Below, piece by piece: positions 27,701 to 39,108 of a stretch of DNA of 64,000 bases. The position numbers were made by a program, and so were the translations under genes. Below the pieces are notes generated by a model. It made no database searches, had not been told where the DNA came from, and saw only the letters and a list, made by a program, of their open reading frames with translations. The stretch spans positions 41,048,517 to 41,112,516 of the forward strand of contig CM042087.1 of assembly GCA_023512835.1 (NCBI GenBank). The letters are read 5' to 3'. Position 1 is the stretch's first letter; the number at the start of each line of letters is the position of its first letter. This stretch comes from Taxillus chinensis. Its lineage: Eukaryota; Streptophyta; Magnoliopsida; Santalales; Loranthaceae.

Positions 27701-30700
27701 AAAACATCATTTTCTGCCAAGTTAACTAAAATCAAGTAATGTCTCACAGACTAAAATAGGTACCAACTTTGGCAATTGTGGGGATACCAACCCTTTCTCA
27801 CGTGCAACTATACTCTCAGACTTAATTTTATGACACAAACCATTTTGTTTCTGCTACCCTTGGTAGCAAGTGTCTAGCCGCCCTATTCTTGGAATGATAA
27901 CTTTAAACTATGGTGAAATAGAGGCTCTCAACATTAAGAGAGCAAATCAACTAACTAATATGATGACTCATGTGATTACTGTATTTTTTTCCATACATCT
28001 TTGTCAAAGTTGATATGTGTGATATTTTTGCACCAACTTGGGATGGAGAGTTAAAATGAGCTATATTTTATTGTATGTTTATACTATAATATTAGCTGTG
28101 CATGTATTTAGATTACCTAAATTAGTGTCTTAACCTAGGTCTTCACTAATTTTGTATATATGTGCGTTGTAATAGTTCAACTGAGCTTTTTCCAATGTTC
28201 TTTTCTACTATGCACAAGTTGTGTTGCAAATTATTGTCAGTAGAATGTAGCAATTGAGAAACAATACCTGGAGTTTTTGAGCAGATATTCGGGAGTCATG
28301 ACCAATGGAAACTCTTAGGCGTCGAGGACCAGGCTTCTTCATCTCTAATAACCATGAAACAAAAGCAGCAGCTATAGCTTCTGAAACTAGCTCCGTAAGA
28401 GTAACAGGTTCCCCCTCCACACCATCAACAGCAACACCTCGGATATCACTGCAAGAATGAACAATTGATCACATGATATAATATTCACCAATGATCTTTC
28501 GTTCAGTCGGTATCAAACTTGTCTCTCAAAGAGGAAAAGGTCAAATATCCCATCACACATTGCCCAGCCAAAAAATTAAAATGAATAAAACTCATAATAT
28601 GCTTGCTATTCAAACATCCTATACCTACAACTTGATCATATGAGACAACATCAGCATTGTGATTCACTTTGCTATAAAACATAAATAGTCTATGAGGATT
28701 AATTTCTACGACCAAAAAGTACCCTGGGAATAAAAATCCAACCCTGGAAAAGGCAGCCAAATTAATGTCAAGCAAATCAGATACCGAATGCAACTTTCCT
28801 CTTCTGCCCAAAAACGGTATCCAAAACAAACACAATTAAAGGGAAAAATGGAACATGCAAAAAGAGTTAGATATGATCCTTCCAAGAAAGGGGGGGAGGT
28901 ATATACACAAGTAAAAGAGCAAAGAACCTCAAGTGCCACTGGGCCTCACCTTCAACTAAATATTGTTAACAGAACTAATAGACCTTATTCCTGTGTGTAT
29001 ATTGCACCATGTAAAGCAATATAATCAAATATTGATCCTTCTATATATTAATCAAAACTTGTCATAAATAGTGGTCATCACAGAAATCATAAAAATGCAC
29101 TATTATTGTTATTTTTTAAAAACATTGGATTTCTTCATGTGTGGTAGAATGGGCAAATGCTGTACTTACAGGGCTTGCAAACAGAAATACATGCAAAGTT
29201 CCCTTGAAATCAATCACAGTTACTATGTGTATGAGAAAGAGATATCCAGCAAACATGGTAAGAATTATGAAAAGCAGTGAGCCAGTGACCAGAGAATGTT
29301 GATGTAAAAGATAGTGTTTTCCACACGAACAAGCATTTAACTTTGGATTAAGCCGATACTCATTTTTAATTATTGTTGCAAACATTCGCTCTCAGCATGG
29401 CATGTCACAAATTTAATTTTTCTACTGCTCTGCCCACTAAATCCCATAATGACAGTTATTTGGAAAATTTAATATTGCTTTTCTAGAATCTTGGACAAGC
29501 CAACCCGAGGGTTGTTACAAGCTCATCAGACATCAATTATATGTGAAATTCAATGCACGCAATTGATGCTACCTATAACTCTTGTCATACAATACCAACA
29601 CATCCACAAACCAGTTCAGCATCATACTCAAATTACAAGTCACACTGAGACTCAATATGACAACATTAGCAATAAACTGCACAAAAATTCTACAAATTTA
29701 AAATCATAAATTCTTTAAATTAAATTGGCAGCTTAAGCAAGCCATTAATCAGATGGTGGCCGTATCTGTGGTCAATATAAATGACAGCAATCGCTAGGGT
29801 AAAGCAGAAAATACATAAAGATATATGATGATACCAAAAACAATGTTTTGTCACATTTTAAGAAGAAGAAGAAGAAGAAGAGAAATTTACATTAATCACA
29901 CGCTGTGTTCAATTTTGAACATGAATTTATAAACCTGATACTCTACCTTCCATTTTGAAGCTTCAAGAAATCACCCTTTTCAAGAGGTGGAACTGAAATA
30001 GCTGATGAAACAGCTGCAAAGAAAATGATTTAGTAAAAAAGAGTTGATATTCAGTACTAACCCAATCAAAGCACACTGAAACAGTCCATGTCTGTCCAAA
30101 ACCTACTTATTGGGGAAGCAAAACAGGAACACATGTTGGAATAGGACAAAAAGTAAACACCCAATGCATAATGAGATGACCAGGTGCATTAAGTATTTCA
30201 AGGGTGAAACTCTATGGCTTCTCATAACATTAACCTGGACGGACCATTGCAGAAAATAGATCTTTGCATAAGAAAACCACTCTGGTTTTTTGATAGGAAG
30301 CACAATCGCATGGGGGAGAAGCCACTCCATGCCAACTTCCCTTCTTGAAAGGGAAGAAAGTTGTGCCTATTAGGCTTACAACAGTTCCTTCGATATTGAC
30401 TGCCCAAATGAATATTTTGTTCGCAGCATTGTGCTTGAAAAATATTTTGAATAACCTTCCCTGAAGTTGCTGCATGAAAATTTGCAAATTTATCAGCTAC
30501 GGGTTTGGTAAGAGTTTAATCCAAAACCTGGAATTACTCTCGTTAAACTTAAACCAACATCAAATGTTTCATTCAAGTTTAAATTTCAGTCTTAGACTTT
30601 TGTCAGACACATTTAATTTAAAGGTACATTTTTTAAATCGAATAAGTCTAAACCCTGCATGAATTGTTTACGAATAACTACAAATATGTGCAGCATCAAC

Positions 30701-33213
30701 AATTTTAACGAATGATTTCAATTGGTCCGATTTAATAAGAATATATTAGGAATACTTAAACAAAATAAGTTGTTACAGATAGGCACTATGCCTAATTCAG
30801 ATAAATGAAACTTGACTGTTTCTAGGAAGATTGTAAGTCCTAAATGCCTTTGAAATAGCCACAATAGCCTTGGCCTCCAGGGTCATTTCCTCCGATCAGC
30901 AAGTACTCATTGTAATCCTAGACTCCACACCTCCTAATGTCTCAATGAGCAGGAATCCTTTCCACTTGTCATAAGCCGTGGCTACCATTGTGGTTCACCT
31001 CAATCAAAATCTTTCTCATCTCAATGATGTGACTTTATGAACATGTTTGGTGCCTGTATTCAAAATAGTTTCTGTTTTTGAATACAAAAAACACCTACTT
31101 TTTTTTTGGTGACTATTTTTCATTTTGGTTTTCAAAAACAACTATTTTCAAATGCAAAAAATTAAAAATACATTTTTGATGTTTTAAATTTTTGTTTTCC
31201 ATTTTCATCTTCAACCCCTCCCCCGTGACCCCCACGGCAACACTGTTTTCATCTTCGAGGTCTGATACTAACATGATGTGAGACAAAAGTAAGAATTGAA
31301 ATTTGAGAATAAAAATAAATAATAAAAAAATAAACACAAGATACACTAAGGAGAAATGGGATTGAGATTTAATAATATACATATATAAACTAGAAATTAC
31401 AACTGCAGAGTGATCCAATCATAAAAGGATCACTACCCCAAGGGTTTTCCACCATCAGAAAGAAAGTGAATATTGATCACAATTCACAACCAACACCATA
31501 AATCCACAGATTCAATATTCAGTAATCAGTATTTAAACCATGTCTCCCTCAACTAAAATTATAGGAGAAAACAAACTAAAGGACCTCTTGCAAATACACA
31601 TTCTAGCAACTCATAAATACATTCTAATTAAAATGATATAATGAAATAACTGCATAAATTATTAAACAATGAAGGAAAAAGGAAAAAAATGGTAGAAGGG
31701 ACAAAAATGGTAGGACTGTGATCCCCATCAACTTGGAATTCTTTGCAAACGCTATCCATATCATAATTTAGAATACCTTGCAACTCACCTCTAATGGCTT
31801 CTCTCACTACCTCGGTGACTCATTATTTAGCATGTCCTCATTAAGTCACTCGTAAACATTTTCCATGGCTAGCTCCACTCGATCCAACTAATTCTCCATG
31901 AAAGCTTCGATGTCCTTTGATTTTTCCTTCACGGGAGATTCATTGTTGGTCCATGTTCTCCAAGAAGAAACATTTGCTCAATCATGCTTGAATCTCCAAC
32001 TAGATCCCTTCCAGAAATCTCTCTCTAGTATAAACTATCTTTTTTTTCTTTTATCATATCTCTAGTACAAACCATCTTGGGTTTATCTCTCTTAAAGCGT
32101 ACGGCTCTCAAGTTACTCACTCATTCATGCAAGATAATCCTCACTCATTCTTTCAAAGACTATGGATCTTCTCTCGAAAGATAATGTCGAATTAAAATAC
32201 AAACTTTTAGAGAGAGAAACAGAGAAAATTTTTATTGTTATTCTTTTGGATAGCTTGGGAAAATGATCTTACCCCTATTAATGAAAGTCACTCTGATCTA
32301 AGGGCTACAAATGTCAACTACTTGCTTTAATGGCAAGTTGGCAACTACTAGAACCCTTTCATGTACACATCCAAGTGCGCATCAAGTTATCATATGATCC
32401 ATGCTCAAAGGGTAAAATCACGCCACGCGTATGACACACATGACATATAAGTCTCAAGTTCAAGTTCCAATAGAAAAAAAAATGACTTCTGAAAAGCTTT
32501 AATGACCTTGCCAGTTTTTGTTTTCTTTTCTTTTGAAATTTTGTTTTCTGAGTTGAGAATGTTTCTCGAAAATGAGAAAGCTTCGAAACAACATATAGGT
32601 AAATTCACTTTTTTGTGTTCAAAGAAACGCCATGTGATTGCTAAATATGTTTTCCGATTTGATATTTTAAAGTCAAAACAACACGACACAAGAACAAAAA
32701 TTAAAAAAGGAAAACCTTCCTGAACAGAGCATAGGCGTCGCCCACCTCTGATTTACCTAGCCCAACTTTTCAAGCTGGCTATCCAAATCATGGGTTTCCT
32801 CCAATGTCCTAAAAAATTGTTGTCCTTTAGTGTTTGGGCCATGCCCATTTGGGTGGTCATAAAATATGGAGTTTAAAAGTTTAGTGGGATTCTATATTCC
32901 TAAGAAGACGACAGAAAATGTTAACGGGAAATGGAGTGCAATATTCCAGTTTTCCAGCAGTAGTGCTCAGTTAACTTGCACGCAACATCGAACACCCCTA
33001 ATACTCTAATCTTCAATTCCCACAGCATCATCGTTGTGCCGTACATTCATGTTTCAGAAACACAAAGGTGACTTACACACGGCAACAACTAAAATCTAGG
33101 ATGCATTCGGATCAAAAAAAAAACAGCGTAAGTAAAGTGAAAACAACCTAAACACGGCCAGAGAAATGATGATTAGACGAAACGAGACCTAAGATATGGA
33201 TCTCACCTGCCAT
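15760..33213 (-). CDS. Alpha-D-phosphohexomutase, bacterial type, plastid-targeted, 18 exons
   Basis: Phosphoglucosamine/phosphomannomutase-family enzyme that moves a phosphate on a hexose phosphate. Exons in coding order: 33207-33213, 30245-30469, 29947-30013, 28268-28448, 26282-26334, 23857-23945, 23410-23646, 23086-23150, 22263-22323, 22071-22188, 21918-21999, 21720-21792, 21584-21645, 17834-17929, 17535-17689, 17094 corrected to 17084-17180, 15971-16048, 15760-15870. They give 618 aa with all phases agreeing. Exon 1 codes only M-A plus one base. Exon 2 supplies a Ser/Cys/Asn-rich presequence ending near IFCN, a likely transit peptide. Domain 1 carries the phosphoserine loop ITASHLPYN (S209), domain 2 the metal loop DTDVDR (D363, D365, D367), domain 3 the sugar loop GEESHLAIETSGH (445-457), and domain 4 the phosphate loop RVSGF (558-562). 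HLP replaces the common HNP, as I recall for this plant subfamily (At5g17530/At1g70820). The substrate in plants is not clear from sequence. Confidence 0.93.
17930..21583 (-). other. Intron 13 of the phosphohexomutase gene (3.65 kb), repeat-rich
   Basis: The intron separates the exon ending in DEAIRL from the exon beginning with NSAGEESH. It contains an (AT)n microsatellite at 18952-18977 and, from about 19090 to 21070, sequence with the look of LTR-retrotransposon debris (see that entry). No coding exon of the host gene is missing here, because the flanking exons join in frame and match the family without a gap. Confidence 0.7.
19090..21070. mobile_element. Possible LTR-retrotransposon-derived debris, perhaps nested
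   Basis: The block at 19140-19260 (TATAAATAGAGTAAG followed by GATCAATCCCAC) and the long stretch at 20060-20700 (open reading absent, AAACCCTAGCTTCC-type end, then a TATATATAG box) look like untranslated or LTR sequence of plant retroelements. A different, AT-richer block (about 19280-20000) lies between them and may be a second insertion. No protease, reverse transcriptase or integrase is visible. The assignment rests on general resemblance only; boundaries and class are uncertain. Confidence 0.3.
23946..26281 (-). other. Intron 5 of the phosphohexomutase gene (2.3 kb) hosting a copia remnant
   Basis: The intron lies between the exon ending VVQYG and the exon beginning LASTPAMFN. Most of it is occupied by the decayed Ty1/copia element described separately, which lies antisense to the host gene. 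The splice signals flanking the intron (donor GTGAGT, acceptor TTCCAG) are intact. Confidence 0.85.
24530..26116 (+). mobile_element. Degenerate Ty1/copia retrotransposon, 5'-truncated, with 3' LTR remnant
   Basis: Broken pol fragments occur in the proper copia order on plus. The integrase C-terminal part is at about 24540-24700 (HHINRLSSKVLQTHSLMKV, then CVAFVHIHSQ). Reverse transcriptase follows at about 24890-25200 (WQIDMKNVFL at 24920-24950, KKALYDLKQG at 25022-25050, then HTLFIKHS and LVDDITVTG), and RNase H at about 25430-25500 (EAYTDANYA). The usual C-terminal end is at about 25800-25900 (LTKRLSS). A purine-rich tract, GAGAGGAAG, at about 25895-25903 precedes a ~210-base stretch, TG...CTCACA, that looks like a short 3' LTR. 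Stops and frameshifts are frequent, and gag, protease and the 5' LTR are absent. It is an old, dead copy, antisense within intron 5 of the phosphohexomutase gene. Confidence 0.85.
26335..28267 (-). other. Intron 4 of the phosphohexomutase gene (1.9 kb)
   Basis: AT-rich intron between the exon ending AQKLQ and the exon beginning DAVSQGI. I see no coding remnant or recognisable repeat in it beyond short AT tracts near 27170-27245. Confidence 0.6.
30470..33206 (-). other. Intron 1 of the phosphohexomutase gene (2.7 kb)
   Basis: Separates the 7-base coding part of exon 1 (ATGGCAG) from the presequence exon. It contains a probable copia LTR fragment with a primer-binding-site-like motif (31259-31600). 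The rest is AT-rich with no coding remnant recognised. A long first intron directly after the start codon is a common arrangement in plant nuclear genes. Confidence 0.7.
31259..31600 (-). mobile_element. Possible copia LTR end with tRNA-Met-like primer binding site
   Basis: Read on minus, TTAGTATCAGACC (31271-31259) matches 10 of 12 bases of the TGGTATCAGAGC primer binding site, complementary to initiator tRNA-Met, used by many plant copia elements. It directly follows a stretch ending TCTCACATCATG, which has the texture of an LTR 3' end. No pol sequence follows within the intron, so this would be a truncated fragment. Its outer edge could not be placed. Confidence 0.4.
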
Positions 33214-33336
33214 TGATTGATTTGGGTTGCAGAAATCACGCAACTGTGATGACGCCCAGGGGTTGAGAGAGAGTGGGGGTTACTGTAGAGGGGTTGGGGA
33301 GAACAGACCAAAAATGTCAGAAAGGTGCAGAAGGGG

Positions 33337-33378
33337 TTAGCTGCTTCCGTTTGCCAGAATGAGAGTTATGTTCGCCAT
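33337..33378 (-). other. Possible upstream ORF of the phosphohexomutase transcript
   Basis: A 13-codon ORF (MANITLILANGSS, then TAA) lies 124-165 bases upstream of the main start on the same strand. It matters only if the transcription start is further upstream than 33378, which cannot be seen from the sequence. Confidence 0.25.
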
Positions 33379-33390
33379 TCGCTTACGGAA

Positions 33391-33464
33391 AGTCACGTGT
33401 CATAACAGGTTAGCTCAGGATCCTGATTCCGGGACTAACAGGGTGGAGAGTCACGTGTCATAAC
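33391..33464 (-). promoter_or_regulatory. Duplicated G-box/ABRE element upstream of the phosphohexomutase gene
   Basis: The 16-base sequence AGTCACGTGTCATAAC occurs twice as an exact direct repeat, at 33391-33406 and 33449-33464, with starts 58 bases apart. It lies about 180-250 bases upstream of the start codon. Each copy contains the palindromic G-box CACGTG (33394-33399 and 33452-33457) within ACGTGTC, an ABA-response-type core. bZIP or bHLH binding is a reasonable inference, but function is untested. Confidence 0.55.
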
Positions 33465-35000
33465 TATGGTTACGGCTACCATTCAGTGCGTTCTACGCGA
33501 GTTATACATATTTGAAAAAAAATCAACACATAAATCAATTAAAATTAATTAATTTTTCTGATTTTTTAAAATTAAATTTATACAAATTAATTATTAGATA
33601 ACTATTACTGATTTTAAAAATAAATATTATACTACGATAGTGATCAAATCCGAATGGCAAATCCAAATTCATTCTACATGGCACTAGGGTGTGCTAGTCC
33701 ACCAACTCATACTTTGGTCTTGAAAAAATTCATGATTTCATAGAGACATGAGGTATTTCTTTCTAGTTACAAGTATAACATATTTTGTATGATTTTTTCA
33801 TAACTTGCAATCACTTACTATTGGTAATTCTTGACGGCAACAAACTCAATATTATGATCTATCTTACCCCCTATGTAATCATGTACTATTGGTTGTGCCA
33901 CCTAAACATGGTTGGACACTAATAGTTATCTCGCGATGTTATATTTATTGAATGCTTTTGACTTTTTATAATATAATGACACATAATTAAAACGATAACT
34001 ATGTTATCATGTGCCTTATATATTTCAAGTCTCGTAGGGTCTAAGATGAATTGATAGGAGAAAACTCATCACCATAGTAGTGATCTTTTAATTTACAGTG
34101 GTAGTAAGCACTTATGAGTCTTGTGATAAATAGACTATTGACAAACACAAGTGTTATAACTATATTAGGTATTCAATTCAAGTATCCATTTGGAGACACT
34201 AAAATCGTGGATGCTCTATATTGCCATAATATAATGATGTTCCAAACCTAAGTTGTGGTAGTTTGTCATTCATTGGGTTTGGTGTGACTTTAGTCGAATA
34301 AATGGAAATGGGACTTATCATATCATTAATAACATTTTTTTGATATACTGGATGCATTCCACCATATTAGCTATCAAAACATATATTATTGAGATACACA
34401 ATCAAAATCTTTTGAAAGACGATAGAATTATGGACGCCTTATATATATGACCATAATATGGTAACATTAAAAGTTTGGGTTGTATTGATTGGTTTGTGTT
34501 ATCATATACCTTACATCTTTCAAATCCGATGGTATGGATCAAACAAGGGGGAGGATACCTATCACTTTAGCTATACATTTTTGATATAAAGAATGCTTGC
34601 AGTCCTACAACAACATGAAACGGTGCATTTTATTACAAAAACAATCACTAATGTTTTTTATTAATATTTTGAAAACTTAATAATGGCAAATGGTAAATAT
34701 TAATAAAGTAATATATAAATAAATAAAAACGCATGCACTTGTTGTTGGCAAGGGAAACAAACAATGCATGCGGGTGTTGAGGGTATCGGGTAGTTGTTAC
34801 AAAGCGAATATGTTTTTATTGATAAAGAGAAAGTCGAGGTCAAAGTTAAAAAAACTTAATAGCAACGACACACTATCAAGTTTAGCTCATACAACTAAGC
34901 AAGAGCTTTAAATCCACAAATATAAATATGAATAATTCACAAATATGAATATGCAAGATAAAAATAAAAAGAAATAAAAAGACCATTTAAGTATATTTTG

Positions 35001-35333
35001 ATGTAAATAAAATTAAAAAAATGTTAGCAAAATGCATAAGCATTTAAAATAAATAAATATGTCACATTTCTAATGACTTCGACTCTATTTTTGTTTTTTT
35101 CTATTTTTGATTGATTTGGCGCACTTTTGTTTGCTTTCATTAGTTGTTTGGGTTGACTTAATTTTTTGATGTAAATAAAATTAAAAAAATGTTAGCAAAA
35201 TGCAAAGCTTTAAAATAAATAAATATGTCACATTTCTAATGACTTCGACTCTATTTTTGTTTTTTTCTATTTTTGATTGATTTGGCGCACTTTTGTTTGC
35301 TTTCATTAGTTGTTTGGGTTGACTTAATTTTTT
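35001..35333. repeat. 168-bp tandem duplication, two copies
   Basis: Copy 1 starts at 35001 and copy 2 at 35169. Both begin ATGTAAATAAAATTAAAAA and run through TGTCACATTTCTAATGACTT, TTGGCGCACTTTTG and GGGTTGACTTAATTTTTT. The copies are almost identical; the only clear difference is near 35033-35042, where copy 1 has a few extra bases (ATGCATAAGCATTT against ATGCAAAGCTTT). Such high identity points to a recent event. Confidence 0.95.
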
Positions 35334-35680
35334 AGTTTTTTTTCAATTGACTAAATTTTTTCTACTTTATTTTTTACAATTTATTTATTTATTTTTTACT
35401 TTATTTTGTTCTTTTTTTGAACTTTGCTCATATGATTGGATTATCTCTATCGATTTATCAATTTATTCTTTAATTTATTCTTTAGTTTTATTTTTCTTAT
35501 CATATATTTATGTTATGACTAATTATATCATTTTTAGAAAATCAAAAGCTTGCATACACGAGCTCTAACTAAAGTTTTTTGTTTTTAATTCATTATATGA
35601 TAAATAAAAAATAATATGATATTTTACTATGATATTTTAGAAATCAAAAAATAATATGGGCAAAACTTTTATTTTTTATA

Positions 35681-35910
<230 letters not shown>

Positions 35911-36129
35911 ATACATATATAATAGTTATTTAAATTAAATAACGTAAATAATTGAACAACGTGTGTAATTACAAATTTTCCTTAAAGCGTTTGAATCTCC
36001 GGCCTCTTGATGGTTAGTTTGTGGTTCAGCATCAGGTTATATATATGAATCCCGGGTAGACACCACGAGGCATATTTTGAGGCATTTTTTAAGTGTATAA
36101 ATTTCAAATTATTAGGATATCATATAATT

Positions 36130-36306
36130 AAGAATTCCATCGATCGGGAAGGGAATCAATACCTGCATATTATTAATTACCTTGCCAAATTGGGCATTAC
36201 TGCTCCGGCCATGGAGCTTGCAGATATTCCCTTGATGGTCATTCCCATCTCAAAGGAGTTGTTAAGAGTAGATAAGTTGGGTCTGCCTCATTTTAGGCAG
36301 CATTGA
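36130..36306 (+). mobile_element. 3' end of a LINE-type (non-LTR) element: RNase H tail
   Basis: On plus, from 36139, the frame reads DREGNQYLHIINYLAKLG, followed by a short tail ending in GLPHFRQH and a stop at 36304-36306. The pattern REGNQ..(A/D)xLAKLG is the C-terminal end of the RNase H domain found in plant LINEs and in related pseudogenic reverse transcriptase ORFs. Only the last ~56 codons remain. The sequence after the stop ends in a short A run (about 36418-36426), which may be its tail. The rest of the element is not visible. Confidence 0.65.
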
Positions 36307-38429
36307 TGGGCTTATATACTGTATTGTTTTATTTTATTCACTCTCTTTGACCTGCTAACATTAATTAAAATGGAGTGTGAGGTATTGTCATAAATCTGTA
36401 ATCAGCTTTGGGTGGGAAAAAAAAAACGCGCGCGCGAGCTGTTAACTTTATTAGGCAGTGTGTGTTTATTTCAAAAAAAAAAAAACATTCATTTTATCTG
36501 TTGAATTTTTTATCAGGCAGCAACATATGTTTATTTTTTTTAATTAGTAAGCGATTGTTGATATCAATAGAGATTTGGAGTGGGCACCAGATTGTCGATT
36601 TTGTTTAGAAATGTAGTGGCTTCATCTAATATTCTATGAACAACGATGTAGCAATATTGTTGATTGGGGCCATCAAATGACAAGAAAAGGGCGGCCAATA
36701 ATAGAGATAAGTTGATGTTGGGCCAAGAAAGATTTGGATGAATATAATCACGTACGGATCATATTATAAAATATTTACATAGATTATATAAAATGCATAT
36801 ATATATATATATATGAGAGTACTGATATTTAACTGGCAATTGAATTTGAGGTCGATTACAAAAAAAATATCCGGGCAAAAATATTATTCAGATCAAAATT
36901 GAGTTTAACATCCAAATTGAAAAATAAATAGATTAAGATATATTTATATTGGTTCTAATTATCTGTTAAATAATAATTTAAACATGAATTTTTTATGCAA
37001 ACCGGAGTACGCGCTTGCTAGAAATAGTTAGAAAACGTATATAATATGGTCAAGTCCTGCGCTAATTCAACTTCAAACCAAAAGTCAAATCAATCCAACA
37101 TATTTGGATCAATTTTGAATTTAATATATTTTTAGCAAGGATTTGAAGGCCAGATATTTTTGGAGCGTCCCCTGTAGTCCTTACAAGGACGTGAGTTTTG
37201 GGCTCTCCAATTTGGATGTACGCTCCTATGGCAAATGCCATGAGTTTAGGTGTTCAATCAGCTGTTACTCTACCTGGGAACCTTTTTTTTTTTTTTTTGA
37301 AAAAATAGGAAGACATTGATGTTTTATCTGAACCATGTTGTAAGTGGGAATAATAAACCTAGGATTTGACTGTAAGGAGAGAAGAAAAACTATATATAGA
37401 CACACACTTAATACTTTCAAGCAATGAGCCATTAGAAAGTCAGCTCTCTTCTCTTTCACCGACTTCAAAAACACCCCACCAAAAACTTACGTGAGTTAAC
37501 AAATAAATAAATAAAAAGAAGCCAAAAAAAGAAAAACAGAAAGAGGCAGAAACTTTTTTTTTTTTTTAAGAAAGAGAGAGAGAGTTGACAGCACAAAATT
37601 GCGCGTTATTTGGCTGAAGAAGAAAATAAATTGATAATAAATTCAAGAAATGATGTAGACACGTTACATGGATGTTGCAGGGCGGGGTATGTAGTAATGA
37701 GGGAGAGGTCAAACGTTAAATCAGCTGCCCCCACGTGACATGTCGAGAGACAGCATGGGACAACGCACGCGTTAGGATTCCTGATGATACAAAAGTCCAT
37801 GCAGAAGAGATTTGTCTTCTTTTTTCTTAATTATTATTCTAAATGGATCCCAAATGAAAACCTCACAAAATCGACGTCGTTTGACAGTGGGAAAGAACAT
37901 GGGAGGGGTTTCTCGCGTTATAATAATAATAATAATGTCTTAATTAACATATTTATATATATATATATATATAGAATGACTTTCAAGATACGATCAGTTG
38001 ATGGTTGACTCTCTATGTATGTGGGCCGGTAATTAATATATGGTTAATGTTTTGTTTTTTTTAATCTACTAGCTGAAGATCTTGGATCTTGGTTTCTTTT
38101 TTTAAGATCCCCATGTGGTGTGGCAAGTGTGGCTAGCCACAGGGTCAAACCCATGAAATGATCACCCCTCCCGAGGAAATGACTTTTATTATAATTCAAC
38201 GCTGTACCCTACATGCAACACAACATTAACATCCTACCATTCCAGTGGAGAAAAAAAATACAAACAAAACACAAAAGATGCGGTAAAACTATAGGTCTCT
38301 AGTGACAGTTTTGAGCCAAATATGTTGACAGCTCAATCCGGGCAAGTAGGTAAAGGTGTTGAGTCGGGAATTAATTAAACCCTACTTGTCGGTGAAAAGC
38401 TTTAGTAGAACTTGATGGATGCGCGCGGG

Positions 38430-38434
<5 letters not shown>

Positions 38435-38467
<33 letters not shown>
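38435..38467. repeat. (TA)n microsatellite
   Basis: A run of about sixteen TA dinucleotides, followed shortly by a TTTA repeat (about 38473-38496). It lies downstream of the ARF gene. Confidence 0.9.
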
Positions 38468-38469
<2 letters not shown>

Positions 38470-39108
38470 TGGTATTTATTTATTTATTTATTTATAAAGT
38501 ATATTGTTATTTTAACTTTCAGGGAATTGGGGAAAACGAGGGACATTTGTCTGATACATAACATTTGGTTTATCACCTCTCAACCTTTTATGGGATTGGA
38601 AACCATGCATGTGCGGTGTCACTTGCTTGACATGACTGCGGCGCTTTTCCTAATTGTTATGTTTTTTTGAAATTGGTGTTCCCTATTTTGGTACCAATGG
38701 AAGAAGCAAAAGCCATCCATTTGACCAACAGCATTACCCATTTCATGCCTTAAAATGAGGAAACACATGCATCTCATCCATTAAACATATATAGATATGA
38801 AAAAGGGTTTTTAAGTTTAGATTACAAATTCAAGATGAGGTACAACGCGATTATGCTAGCACTTCAAGCATCAAAATTAGGAGTAGTGGACTTCCTAAAC
38901 AAACATCAAACCAAAAAAAACAAAAGCAAATGTGTGAATCAAAACAAATGAGTTAGCAATCTGCCTGTACAATTGAACAGAAGCTACAGTTCTCATTTCT
39001 TACGCACACATTTGGTGGGTTTTATATGGTACCCTTTCATGGCTGCCACTGATTAAGTCCAGCACGTACGTGTTCGCAAGCAGGCACATCCTCATTACCC
39101 AATTAATA

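Noticed and set aside
30010..33213. Joining the phosphohexomutase start exon (33207-33213) directly to the exon at 29947-30013
   Set aside because: The phases also agree, but this would skip the conserved presequence exon at 30245-30469, which continues MA with ATSGKVIQNIFQAQCC as in relatives. Direct joining could still exist as a minor non-plastid isoform.
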